NCBI GenBank assembly: GCA_964017235.1
Contig: OZ024934.1
Location: 87,758,706 to 87,822,705, forward strand
Reading direction: 5' to 3'
Source of the DNA: Sabellastarte sp. h YS-2021
Lineage: Eukaryota > Annelida > Polychaeta > Sabellida > Sabellidae
DNA length: 64,000 nucleotides
The translations under genes and the position numbers were made by a program. Positions 40,520 to 51,972 of the stretch are shown here, piece after piece (the stretch's first letter is position 1; the number at the start of each line of letters is the position of its first letter). The notes below the pieces were generated by a model. That model was not told where the DNA came from and ran no database searches. It saw nothing but the letters and a program-made list of their open reading frames with translations.

Positions 40520-42420
40520 CTTGGAACCCTTAGCCGGCTTCTGGGAGAAAGTTGAAGGCTTGCTGCAACCTTTCTTGGCTTGTTGTCTATCTCTTATCTG
40601 CTTCCATGCTGGGTTACCGGACTTTCGGTCCGGTTGATGAGCAGACCTGTCACTGGAAGCATAAGGGTGAAAGCAACCTTGTCATCTGTGAGACTGGCCA
40701 GATGAATGCCTCTCCTCACTTCTAGATATTTCCTCTTCAGCTTTGGTGAGAAGCTGGTCAGGGAATAGTGAGTGTAGATGGACCGGAGCCGTACGCAGAG
40801 CAGTAAGGGTGTCTTGCTTCAAACCAGCATGTAGGCACTCTAAATAACTATCCCTGCAAAGTAAAGTTCGCCATACTGATGAATATGCCTTCAGAAAGGT
40901 CTTGCATAGTCCTGGCCATAGCTTGAGATATAGACCGGTTGAAAGTCACCAGATAATCAAGTTCATCTACAGCCTACTTCATTCTTACAGAGGACTTGCC
41001 CTTCGTCTTATCCAGGTGTACAGTCTTTAACTGAGAAGACATGGCATCTTGAACCCTTGTCAAGCATCTGGACAGTCCAGCAGCCTGGTTACACATGACA
41101 GTTTGTTCTCTGGTTGCTCTCTCCCAACACCTAAGCATGTCCTGGCTGAGGGCCTGGGAGGGTGGGGCAGTAGGAAGACTATGTCTGGCAACCCGGCTGA
41201 AAGAACTGTTTAGCTTGGCCGGTTCCGGAGACCAGGAGCATACAGTAGTATTGTCACAGTCCTTCTTATTAGTATGCATCCCATACCATCTGGACGACCG
41301 GGGAGGCTTGATGAACTGATCTTTGAGGAGACCAGCAGTCTCTGTATTCCTTCCAGGTTGGCTGGCCATGTGAACCGGCAAAGGGGTTGTCATCAGAAGA
41401 TGAAACACTCTCAAACTCAGGAACCTTGTGCCAACCCATAAAGGATCTCACGCCTCTGATTGTCTCTCTATAGCTGGCCTCCTCAGAAAGTTCTTGATCT
41501 GCAGACTCGTTCCCGGTGAAGTCTCTGTCTGGGGAACCGTCCCGGAAGTTGCCTTCCAACTGGGAGCCAGCCTCACTGTGCTGGTCATCTTCACTTTCAG
41601 ACCCACTGGTGCTCTGGTCAACTCTACCACTGGTCAGGGTCTGGTCCACACTGAGGGCATCATCACCGTTACCGGAAAGTAGTACACCGGGACCTGCACC
41701 GGGGGCCTGAACAGGCTGGGTGGCTGTCCCCGCACCGGGAGCCTCAAAAGGCTGGGTGGCAGTCTGCATTTCATCTCCCCTGGTTTGAACCACAGCATCA
41801 CCGGTGGCCTGAACAAGGCTGGGACCGGAAGGCTCTGCAGCCTCAGTCAAATTACTGGTGCTGGCACCAGGATCAAAAAATGGCTTCTGGCTGGTGATGA
41901 CTTCTGCTGGCTTCACCACCGGTTCCACCGGCACTCGAAATGATTTGGACAACAGCATTGCTTCCAGCCTTGCAAATCTCTCAGCCCATTTATCATCTAG
42001 ATTATTCAAATCTTCAGATGAACGTCTGCTGCTGGTACTGGGCTTCTTCTTGCTGGATCTGGGAGAAGGCTTGGGTGAATTACTTCGCTTCTTCTTCTTC
42101 TTTCCAGCAGGGGTGGATTCAGGCTGAACTACAGCCTTCTCTCCCTCTACTTTACCCAAAACACTGACATGTGAAGGGTCCACGAGAGTGGGGGAGGCTG
42201 AAACCGTTTTCTTGTCTTTGTTTTTTTCTTTCTCTGTAGGTGGGGGTGGCCAGTTATTGGACCTGCTCTGGTGTAAAAGCTTTACGTATAGGGCAGTCTT
42301 TCTTAAGCACACAGTTGTCTTCGCCAACCCCCTTGTCCCTACATCTTACACTTCAAATGGCCATCAAAAATAGCCATAACATGGCCACAAGTGCCTCTCT
42401 TCTGTCCTGGGGACGACATG
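40520..42420 (-). pseudogene. Gag-like gene of DIRS-B, heavily broken
   Basis: From the start codon at about 42420 (SPGQKRGTCGHVMAIFDGHL) the frame is lost after about 25 codons. It resumes at 42327-41269 (VGVRSFMGW-type block: RGVRSFMGWHKVPEF), shifts again to 41414-40974 (NQAAGLSRC), and stops before the LFP block. The conserved AAA-TGA-CA is still present near 40512. Confidence 0.85.
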
Positions 42421-42531
42421 ATGATCAGTACTTCAGAAGAAATACGTAGTAGTGAAATAAAATGGATGAATTCGCAGTTAAACTTCAAAACATCTCTCTG
42501 TAGAAAACACGTCTGCACACTCCACGAGCCA

Positions 42532-42720
42532 AATGAAAAAGATGCTAGGACGTCACGCTGTCTAGACAGAAAGGAAGTACGATGCGCCACCTAGCAAATG
42601 CACACTCTGTGACCAGTCCTGCCAGTAGTATATACAGGACGTCTTTTTCTGTCGTTTGGCGGGACTGGTCGTGTCGACCGGTAAAGCAATTGTCCATTGG
42701 ATGTATTAACACAATAAAAT
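42532..42720. repeat. 5' terminal repeat of DIRS-B
   Basis: It is similar to the C repeats (gatgctaggacgtcac, gtctagacag, cgtttggcggga). The CRE-like core is mutated to ggacgtca. No partner at the 3' end survives. Confidence 0.8.
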
Positions 42721-43179
42721 TCTTTTTTTACTCTATATTTGTCTTCGGAAGTTGGGAAAATTAAATGTCAACTGCTTACACTAGAAGAAAGTTCATTTCA
42801 AATATTTTAAAGGCATTAAATGGCAAGGACTCAGAAATTTGCCTGTTATACTCTGTTAATTAACTCAATCCACATTAATTCTGGGGACTCCAAAAAAAAT
42901 ATATTTTTTTATCATTGCCAGCACTGATAAATATTTTGGTTACAGTTTTTTGATGGACATACAGCTTGGAATGAGTTGCCTGATGAGATTCATGCTTCCT
43001 CCTATATTTCCTCCCCAACAAACTTAAGCGTTACCTCTTTATATCGACTCCAGCCCCTTCATTTACCATGCCTCTCCATGGTACTAACCTTTTATTGCCT
43101 GATTTTTTGAAATTAGAACTTATTCTTGGTTGCTGCAACATAGAGTCTGCTGTTTAGAAGAGATTAAGCACAATAAAGT
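42721..43179. other. Intronic stretch
   Basis: I see no gene here. The sequence is AT-rich. Confidence 0.4.
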
Positions 43180-43375
43180 TACCGTAAATTTCCAAAATAA
43201 CGCCCAGGTTCAAATAAACGCCTGGTTCAAATTAACGCCTGGGTACCAAGCACACTGTTTACAATTTATGACAATGTTTTTATACTTCAAAAGAACGCCT
43301 GGTTCAATTTAACGCCTGGACTGATGCCATTTGAAAATAATTAACGCCCGGGCCATATTTTGGAAAAATACGGTA
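43180..43375. mobile_element. MITE-like element with terminal inverted repeats
   Basis: This is a 196-bp segment with ends taccgtaaatttccaaaata and the near inverted copy tattttggaaaaatacggta. Inside are repeats of aacgcctggttcaa. There is no coding capacity. Confidence 0.6.
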
Positions 43376-43954
43376 GTTAGAATTAAGGCTGTGATGAGTG
43401 GTAAAAATCCACCCCCAGAACCGAGCTACCAAAATTTGTCTCGCAGTTTAGTATTTGTATTGCTTAGTATGCACATTTTATTCTCTCAACAAACAATTTT
43501 TTTTTTTTTTTTTTTTGAAACAGTATCTTAGCATTAAAGTAGTTGTAAAAGGTATCCAAAACCCATTTTTTTGTTATAAAATGAGAAATACTATATGTAA
43601 CTCCCAATGCATAAAAGATTCTGACGTTTTGCTGGCACCATGTTTTGTTATAATCAAAAACATGTACTAGTGGGCGACAATATCATGTATTGTAGTAGTT
43701 AATAATATCATGTATTGTAGTAGTTAACCAAAAAGCACTCACGATCTTCCCAAATCAGACACAATCGTGAATACTGATCACCAGGTCACAGCGTTAGAAT
43801 TAGAATTATTTCCTGTACCTTATCATGAGCTGGAACTGAACACACAACCAGTTAGTCGAGTACCAAGTAATTCTAACTGGGCTTTTATAGCACTTAATCT
43901 CCCTTTTACAAGTAATCACTTCCAGAACCTGACAACCACCAATTAAGTTCCCAC
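43376..43954. other. Intronic stretch
   Basis: A poly-T run lies near 43498-43516, and a short direct repeat (atcatgtattgtagtagtta) is tandem at about 43681-43728. No gene is seen. Confidence 0.45.
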
Positions 43955-44113
43955 CTGTATGAATCAATGAACTGCTTCCTGTACTCGGAGCCATGCTTGA
44001 AGCTATAGCTGATGGGGACGTCTGGGAGTGTCTGTACACTAGCTTTGAGCTGGGGCTGCTGCATGTGATGACACACAGGACGCTCAGACACTGCTTTCCC
44101 TCTGTACTGTGAT
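43955..44113 (-). CDS. Internal coding exon of the minus-strand host gene
   Basis: This 159-bp exon has acceptor tatgtttcag and donor TCATACAG|GTGGGA, phase 2 in and phase 2 out. It encodes SQYRGKAVSERPVCHHMQQP and then PDVPISYSFKHGSEYRKQF. The SEYxxxF word is reminiscent of repeats in some microtubule-binding centriolar proteins (for example MDM1), but this is one short match and not an assignment. The next exon downstream (24553-24306) lies 19 kb away across the DIRS nest. Confidence 0.8.
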
Positions 44114-44819
44114 CTGAAACATATTATACAGAGGACATTACCACCACCAGCTACTAGCTTGTACAAAGTTGTTCATAAAAAGTACAGATACCAGCAGGTC
44201 TGCTCAAAATTAATTTGTTGAAAGATCTGTGTATGTGTCATAATTATTAATTAATGTGCCAATCAACAAGCTAGTCTAATCTAAACTAGAGGATCGCTCG
44301 CAAAAAAAAAAGATAATGTTTTTGCATAGCAAAAACAAAGCGTCCCGAAAAGGATATAAAGGTGAGTGCTAAAGTATTAAGAAAATGCTTCGTTTCTAGC
44401 CTTATACTGTTGTGGCAACCAAAGTCAGTGCAGTCTGCTCTATCTAGCACGGTTTTCAAGATATAAGCATTTTTGTGTTTTGCAAAAAATAAAAAAATTA
44501 AAAATGTCCGCTATATTTGGCGAGACAAAAATATTTTGAAAATTGGCATGGCTACTCTGCAGAGATACCCAGCAGGTCCAAAATTTTGTTGAGTTCACTC
44601 CATATAGCACGGTTTTCGAGATATAAGCATTTTTGTGTTTTGCAAAAACTTTGAAAATTCAAAATGGCCACCATTTTTGGGGAGACAAAAATTTTTGTCA
44701 AGACCACTGCCGTGGTGTGTATCTCCCGCCGAGCATTAAAGCAGAAGAAATAGCTTTTCCGAGATATTCACAATTTTTCATTTTCGTGTGTGAAAGGTCT
44801 TCCAAAGGTAGGTGAATGA

Positions 44820-46520
44820 GTTATTTGAGAAAAATTGGCTATCTGCAATACTATTAAGAGATAATTCACATTTACTCATTTTGAGTAGGTGAATAATTAT
44901 CTATGGGTCTGAAACTTCACCAAGTGAAAGCTCTCCCAAAAGTAGGTGAATGAGTTATTTGAGAAAAATTGGCTATCTGCAATACTTTTAGAGATAATTC
45001 GCATTTACTCATTTTGAGTAGGTGAGTAATTAGCTATGGGTCTGAAACTTCACCATGTGAAAGCTCTCCCACGAGTAGATGAATGAGTATTTGATAAAAA
45101 TTGGGTATCCACAATACTTTTACAGATAATTAGCATTTACTCATTTTGAGTAGGTGAATAAATAGCTATGGGTCTGAAACTTCACAGAGTGAAAGCTCTC
45201 CCAAAAGTAGGTGAATGAGTTATTTGAGAAAAATTGGCTATCTGCAATACTTTTAGAGATAATTCGCATTTACTCATTTTGAGTAGGTGAGTAATTTGCT
45301 ATGGGTCTGAAACTTCACCAAGTGAAAGCTCTCCCAAAAGTAGGTGAATGAGTTATTTGAGAAAAATTGGCTATCTGCAATACTTTTAGAGATAATTCGC
45401 ATTTACTCATTTTGAGTAGACGAGTAATTAGCTATGGGTCTGAAACTTCACCAAGTGAAAGCTCTCCCAAAAGTAGGTGAATGATTAATTTGAGAAAAAT
45501 TGGCTATCTGCAATACTTTTAGAGATAATTCGCATTTACTCATTTTGAGTAGGTGAGTAATTAGCTATGGGTCTGAAACTTCACCAAGTGAAAGCTCTCC
45601 CAAAAGTAGGTGAATGAGTTTTTTGAGAAAAATTGGCTATCTGCAATACTTTTAGAGATAATTAGCATTTACTCATTTTGAGTAGGTGAGTAATTAGCTA
45701 TGGGTCTGAAACTTCACCAAGTGAAAGGTCTCCCAAAAGTAGGTGAATGATTAATTTGAAAAAAAACTGGCTATCTGCAATACTTTTAGAGATAATTCGC
45801 ATTTACTCATTTTGAGTAGGTGAGTAATTAGCTATGGGTCTGAAACTTCACCAAGTGAAAGCTCTCCCAAAAGTAGGTGAATGAGTTATTTGAGAAAAAT
45901 TGGCTATCTGCAATACTTTTAGAGATAATTCGCATTTACTCATTTTGAGTAGGTGAGTAATTAGCTATGGGTCTGAAACTTCACCAAGTGAAAGCTCTCC
46001 CAAAAGTAGGTGAATGAGTTATTTGAGAAAAATTGGCTATCTGCAATACTTTTAGAGATAATTCGCATTTACTCATTTTGAGTAGGTGAGTAATTAGCTA
46101 TGGGTCTGAAACTTCACCATGTGAAAGCTCTCCCACAAGTAGATGAATGAGTTATTTGATAAAAATTGGGTATCCACAATACTTTTACAGATAATTAGCA
46201 TTTACTCATTTTGAGTAGGTAAATAATTAGCTATGGGTCTGAAACTTCACCATGTGAAAGCTCTCCCAAAAGTAGGTGAATGAGTTATTTGAGAAAAATT
46301 GGCTATCTGCAATACTTTTAGAGATAATTCGCATTTACTCATTTTGAGTAGGTGAGTAATTAGCTATGGGTCTGAAACTTCACCATGTGAAAGCTCTTCC
46401 AAAAGTAGGTGAATGAGTTATTTGAGAAAAATTGGCCATCTGCAATACTTTTAGAGGTAATTCGCATTTACTCTTTTTGAGTAGGTGAGCAATTAGCTAT
46501 GGGTCTGAAACTTCACCAAG
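44820..46520. repeat. 132-bp tandem repeat array
   Basis: About twelve to thirteen units of roughly 132 bp are recognised by aagctctcccaaaagtaggt, ggctatctgcaatactttta and gggtctgaaacttcacca. Neighbouring units are often more than 95% alike by eye. A second array of the same unit lies at 58360-59390. Confidence 0.9.
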
Positions 46521-46529
46521 TGAAAGCTC

Positions 46530-47660
46530 TTTGGGATAGCTGCTCTGCAGAGATACCCTGAAGATAAAAAATTTCGTCGAAATCGCTCTATGTAGCACGG
46601 TTTTCGAAATATTAGCATTTTCGTGTTTTGCAATTTTTGCGCAAAAATTCGAAAATTCAAAATGGCCGCCATTTTTGGCAAGATAAAATTTTTTTGAAAA
46701 TTGGCATGGCTACTCTGCAGAGATACCCAGTGGGTCAAAAATTTCGTCGAAATCGCTCTATCTAGCACGGTTTTCGAGATATAAGCATTTTTGTGTTTTG
46801 CAATTTTGCGAAAAATTCGAAAATTCAAAATGGCCGCCATTTTTTGCGAGAAATTTTTTGTTTGAAAATTGGCATGGCTACTCTGCAGAGATACCCTGCG
46901 GGTCAAAAATTTCGTCGAAATCGCTCTATCTAGCAGGGTTTTTGAGATATAAGCATTTTTATGTTTTGCAATTTTTGCGAAAAATTCGAAAATTCAAAAT
47001 GGCCGCCATTTTTGGCGAGACAAAATTTTTTTGAAAATTGGCATGGCTACTCTGCAGATATACCCTGTGGGTCAAAAATTTCGTCGAAATCGCTCTATCT
47101 AGCAGGGTTTTCGAGATATAAGCATTTTTATGTTTTGCAATTTTTGCGAAAAATTCGAAAATTCAAAATGGCCGCCATTTTTGGTGAGACAAAAATTTTT
47201 TCAAAATTGGGATAACTACTCTGCAGAGATACCCTGCGGGTCAAAAATTTTGTCGAAATCGCTCTATCTAGCACGGTTTTCGAGATATAAGCATTTTTGT
47301 GTTTTGCAATTTTTGCGAAAATTTCGAAAATTCAAAATGGCCGCCATTTTTGGCCAGACAAAATTTTTTTGAAAATTGGGAAAAGTACTCCGCAGAGAAA
47401 TCCTGCGGGTCAAAAATTTTGTCGAAATTGCTCTATCTAGCACGGTTTTTGAGATATAAGCATTTTTGTGTTTTGCAATTTTTGCGAAAATTTCGAAAAT
47501 TCAAAATGGCCGCCATTTTGGGCGAGACAAAAATTTTTTGAAAATTGGGAAAACTACTTCGCAGAGATACCCTGCGGGTCAAAAATTTCGTCGAAATCGC
47601 TCTATCTAGCACGGTTTTCGAGATATAAGCATTTTTGTGTTTTCCTTATTTGGAAAATTC
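46530..47660. repeat. 169-bp tandem repeat array
   Basis: Units of 169 bp contain aaaatggccgccatttttgg, gctctatctagcacggtttt and ctctgcagagataccc. About six and a half copies are present, with two more divergent copies at about 44380-44720 on the far side of the 132-bp array. Confidence 0.9.
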
Positions 47661-48056
47661 GTAATGATTAATTAATCATTAATTACTCGGCCATTTCTTG
47701 ACCAATTAATGCCAAAATCTAATGATTTCCAGATTTTAATAGAATGAATGTATTTGCCAAGTTTCAGGTGAATTGATAAAATTCCTTTCAAGTTATCATC
47801 CGGACAAGCTTCCCCATCGAAAAAAGACATTTTTGGTCATGTGACCTCTCTGATTGGTTGAAATGTCACTGCAGCATATTCAAAAAAATTCCCCAAGGCT
47901 ACTGCCTAAACTTGCCAAATTTGAAAAGAATCCGCCTAACAGTTACAGAGTTATAAGGAAAACAAAATGCGGAGCCGGCGGAGCCGCCGGAGCCGGCGGA
48001 GCCGGCGGAGCCAGAAGCTCTCCCATACACAAACAAGCGTCCCACAAGGGACGCTT

Positions 48057-49093
48057 AATAAATCTATGAAAAGAGTTATAACATGTTTCAATGAAAAAGC
48101 AGGTTTACTCAGATTTACTCAGTAGTAGCTGAGTTTTCCAAAGTGTCATACTACAAAGTACAAACAGAATTGTCTCATTTAGGAAAGCTGGTAGTTGCTT
48201 GCCGTTGGTCTGCAGTCACAGTACAGAACCTTGACCAACTGTATTTACTGGTTTCTTCTGGTTGCCTTTCTCACTATCCATCACAATATAACCAATAAGG
48301 TACTAGGCGTGATGTAAAACACTAAATAAATACATCATGTAATCCAAAGATAGGCTGATAAAGAATGATTGATACTGGCTAAGTTCTGCAACATATTGTA
48401 TAATTTATAGAATTGTCATGCATCACTGTAGTTCAGCAAAACATGCAGAGGTCCACTCAGAATTAGTTTAAATCTCTGCAAATGTGTCATATATCACAGT
48501 TACTATCATATATTACAATACTTGGGTAATCACAAAATATAGATCCATTCAAAATTAATCTGTAGTGAATAAAGAAACATGTCACAGAACACTACACAGT
48601 ACTGTTAAAGTATAGATCCACTAGAATTACACTGTACAGAGTCTGAGACATAATATAAAAACATATAGTGGTATAGATATAGTAGTCCAGTGGTTCAGCA
48701 ATAATCCAGGTCTACTCACAATGAATTAAAGTGAACAGAGATCTCAAGAGAGTTGGACAGAATATGACACCATTAAGTAAAAGAATGAGTATTTTTCTGT
48801 GTAATATAAGAATGGGAGTGCTACTTTTCCATTATTTTGGCAGGAATGCACACGAGGCCAACAGTTACAGATTTCGAAATATGTGTGTAGTATTTCTTAA
48901 ATATGTCTTTTTTTTAAAAAAAAAACAAGTTTGTGTAGATTTATGACATCCCATTTATCCCATTTACAGAGGCACACACACAAATTAAACTAATCAAAAG
49001 TTAAGCTTAAAACAAAACAAGACTGACAACACAATTAACACAAAAAGCTTATCCTAGTTAACAGAGGTTTTTCTTTACACTATCATTTGACAC
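48057..49093. other. Intronic stretch
   Basis: I see no gene or repeat structure beyond AT-richness. Confidence 0.4.
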
Positions 49094-49199
49094 CTGGTGG
49101 ATTTTGAGGAAGAAGAGGATTTGACGCGTGACTTTTTGTGATCCTTCACAGCCATGTTCTGATTGTTTGCATTTTTCTCTCCAGATTCACCCTTTCCAC
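49094..49199 (-). CDS. Internal coding exon of the minus-strand host gene
   Basis: This 106-bp exon has a weak acceptor (gaaaacaag) and donor CCACCAG|GTGTCA, phase 1 in and phase 2 out. It encodes GKGESGEKNANNQNMAVKDH and then KKSRVKSSSSSKST, a basic low-complexity linker. It was found because exons 51972-51762 (phase 1 out) and 44113-43955 (phase 2 in) do not join directly. This exon supplies exactly the phases needed. Confidence 0.65.
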
Positions 49200-49235
49200 C
49201 TTGTTTTCATGGGGCAAATTCAATTATTAATATAC

Positions 49236-50060
49236 AACTAGAAAATGGTTTGCAAAAACAAATGGCTCTGAGGTTGAGAAAACAAGGTTAACTAGAGTAA
49301 TGCTTTGCAAATGAAAGAGATACTGTTTTTTCATAGCAAAAATAGTGTCCCACAGAGCAATGATGATTTTGCCAAAATGACTCTATATCTTCAACTGTAA
49401 CTGAGATAAATGTGTTTTTGCCTTTTACGCAGAAATTCAAGATGGCGGGAAAACGATTTTTGGGTAAAAAGTGCTTGATGGCAATGCGCATACAATTTGG
49501 GCTAAAAATTTTGTCCAAATCACTTCATCTTGCACTGTTTTCAAGATAAATGTGCTTTTGTGGTTTAAGCAGAAATTCAAGATGGCTGCCAAAAATTATA
49601 GGAAAATGATTTTTGACAAAAAACTGCAAGATGACTCTGTGCATACCCTGCAAGCCAAAAATTTCATCTGAATTGTTCCAACTTGCACCGTTTCCGAGAT
49701 ATTAAAGATTTTTCATTTTTGTCATTAATAAAAATTGTGACGTCTAATTAATCATGAATGAGTTGGCCATTTTGTATTGGATCACTGCCAACAGTTAATT
49801 TTTTCCAGATATCTACATAATAAAGCTACTTGCTATATAATTTGTGTGAACAGGTGAATCGCTTTTTAAGCTGTCATCAAGACAACCAAAATTATTTTTG
49901 GTCATGTGACTTTTCTGACTGGTTGAAAACTTGAAATGTCATTATATTCAGAAATTTTTCCAACGGCTACTGCATACATGTACCAAATTTGACGACAATT
50001 CACCCAGTGGTTGCTGAGTTACAGCCAATAAAAAATTTGGGACGAGCTTTAGGAAACTTT
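49236..50060. repeat. Divergent copy of the composite element family
   Basis: It starts with aactagaaaatgg. Inside are ttttcatagcaaaaatagtg followed by tccca, two units with aattcaagatggc and tgcactgttttcaagata, and an end with aattaatcatgaatgag, in the order seen in 44283-48056. There is no GC-rich microsatellite or clear hairpin. It is an old, short relative. Confidence 0.6.
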
Positions 50061-50680
50061 AATCAATTATGCCAAAATGGCATCCTTTAATGTCAATTTA
50101 AACAGAGCTACAAGAAATATTTCCAGATGAAATTTTTGACTAAATGTGAAACTCAGTGAAAATGCTACATAAGGTGCCCAATACTTTCCATGTAGGTGTT
50201 GGAGATAGAGGTTTAATACTTAAAGTATATGAAAGATGATAAAAAGTAGCTGTTTCTTAAGAAGTTGAATAATTTATTTCAACAACATACTAAAATCCTG
50301 CCATTTTCTGAGACAGTGACCAAGTACCAAATTTAAAAAAAAAAAAACTTTCAGACATTTATTATCCAATCACTCTCAAAAGTTATTCCTCACATGAGCA
50401 TGTAAATGTAGATTGTTGATATATTGAGTGTACCTAGGGCAGTACCTTTTTTGAAATGTGATCATGGGTTTTCTGACTTAAGTGCATAAGGTGACATGAA
50501 GTTAAGCTTAAGTCAAAGTGTCTGAAAAAATATTTCCCTTTCATGAAAAGTGGAAAAATATATAAAAAAATTTTAAAGAAGAGGACATTAGGAGCTATTC
50601 AATGTACACCATAATCTGGCAGTGGTGATCAGTAAAACAGAGGTGTCCCTGATGGTCTGCTTAATTAATATTTAATAATA
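50061..50680. repeat. Interspersed repeat related to 56730-57170
   Basis: Matching words in the same order occur in both places: ttggagatagaggttt / ttgcagatatagggct, gataaaaagtagctg / atcaaaaagtagctg, and gtggtgatcagt / cggtgatcagt. The family is not identified and the element is too worn to delimit. Confidence 0.45.
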
Positions 50681-51761
50681 ATAACTACAGATTGAATGGT
50701 TAAGTTTAATACTAATTTTAAGTAATTAATTGTAAGTTCACATAATTGCATATTTGTATTCATTGCAATATTTCCTTGTACTATAGGGTTCAGAAGTGCT
50801 ATTTTGACCCATCTCAACTGCACAACTGCAGCCCAAACTCTCTAGTGACTCACATTCCCCAAATTGAAAGACATCTAGTCTCAGTGCTGACCATTTATCA
50901 ATGTCCTGTGGATTATTTTGCCTGCCACTAAGGATATGATTCAATGACAGAGGACCAACATTTTAGGTGTTCAACTGAACCAGTATGTACCTCTCTGTAC
51001 AAGGGATCAAACCTAGGTACTCTGTGTTCCTGGATGAGAGTGTTACCCCGTACACCACAGTGGCAGATGTTGTCTCAAGTAGATATTTGTTTTTGTTTTG
51101 GAAACAATTTGTAGAAATAATAATGAAAAAAAAAAAAAAAAAACACTTTCAGCCTGTTTTAAACAAAAGGAATTTGCAAGAAGTAAACCAGGCCCTTTTT
51201 GATCTATAAACAGTACACAGAATAGTCAAAAAGCCTGTAAACTATATTGGGCTCAAAGGAAATTTCAAGGTCACTGAGTAAGGAACGCAAAAATTCAAAA
51301 TCCTGCATTGGGGGCAGTCATTAAAAATAGACAAAATGATTTCATACTCCCAATTTCGACACAAAAATCACAAATGTTTGAAGGATTTCCCACAAGGGAA
51401 GAAAATAAAATGAAGTCTCTTCAACTCTGAATTCACATACTTACCCGTGTTGAATTTCCCATTTCTTAATCTAGACATTACCAACACTGATAAAGACAAG
51501 GATTTATTACATGTCCATTTAGTAGAGCTGTATTACTTGGGACATATTTTAATTCAAAGTACATGAATGGTCCTTTAAGGAGCCATTTTCCACAGACAAC
51601 CTATTTCCAGAAAGTAGGTGCATAGTGGCGGTCACTGGTGGAAAATACTTATGGAACGTTTGAACTTGATGGTGTCCCCATTACTACAAAGAAAATCTTG
51701 AAATTCTGTTTACTTGGGAATTACTTTTCAGATTAGAATTAATAGGATACTTGATTCTCAC
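50681..51761. other. Intronic stretch
   Basis: I see no gene. The segment near 51000-51075 (gatcaaacctaggtactctg) could be a worn tRNA-related SINE, not delimited. Confidence 0.4.
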
Positions 51762-51972
51762 CCCTGGATTCTGGGGGAGTCATGACAAATGGGGACATCC
51801 CAAATGGCACTCTCTCACGACTTCCTGTCTGCCGCAGCATTTCCTGTCGTTTGTTGATGAGTTTCCGTGTGGACTCACTGAAGAGATCATCCTCCTGATG
51901 AAAGGTTAACAGCTGAGGGTCAAGGTCGGCCAAGTGACCCGAGTGACAGTTACGCCAGCCACACACTGGGTT
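51762..51972 (-). CDS. Internal coding exon of the minus-strand host gene
   Basis: This 211-bp exon has acceptor tatcacag and donor CCAGGG|GTGAGA, phase 0 in and phase 1 out. It encodes NPVCGWRNCHSGHLADLDPQ, then STRKLINKRQEMLRQ and VPFGMSPFVMTPPE. The CGWRNCHSGH motif could be part of a metal site together with the HCWDDD motif of the exon upstream, but no zinc-finger family fits. Confidence 0.82.

Larger units (their letters stand above)
40384..42720 (-). mobile_element. DIRS retrotransposon B, 5' piece
   Basis: It contains the 5' terminal repeat (from 42532, outer end about 42720), a broken gag and the first part of the cysteine cluster (CRVCYRTEGLCLC, then CTFTC). The terminus cattggatgtattaaca resembles that of C (cattggataggatgtattaac) with a 5-bp loss. 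The piece continues in frame into 33958-34013 once D is removed. Confidence 0.87.
44283..48056. repeat. Composite minisatellite element, copy 1
   Basis: The left end is aactaga followed by a short palindrome (tttttgcatagcaaaaa) and aagcgtcccg. Then come about two 169-bp units, a 132-bp array (44820-46520), a 169-bp array (46530-47660), a GC-rich microsatellite (47971-48012, ggagccggc words) and a terminal hairpin at 48035-48056 (aagcgtccc pairing with gggacgctt). The hairpin arm reappears near the left end. There is no ORF of coding character; open frames inside come only from repetition. It is likely a non-autonomous helentron-like element. Confidence 0.75.

Noticed and set aside
15809..42720. 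LTR retrotransposon or retrovirus-like provirus
   Set aside because: The terminal repeats are inverted and not direct. There is no protease or DDE integrase, and a tyrosine recombinase plus internal complementary region identify DIRS elements.
44820..46520. Possible CRISPR array
   Set aside because: The units are directly tandem, 132 bp long and without unique spacers, and the genome is eukaryotic.
46798..47671. Series of plus-strand ORFs spaced 169 bp, with products containing FEKFENSKWPPF-like words
   Set aside because: They are produced by the 169-bp tandem repeat, overlap one another by one unit, and have no start or regulatory context.
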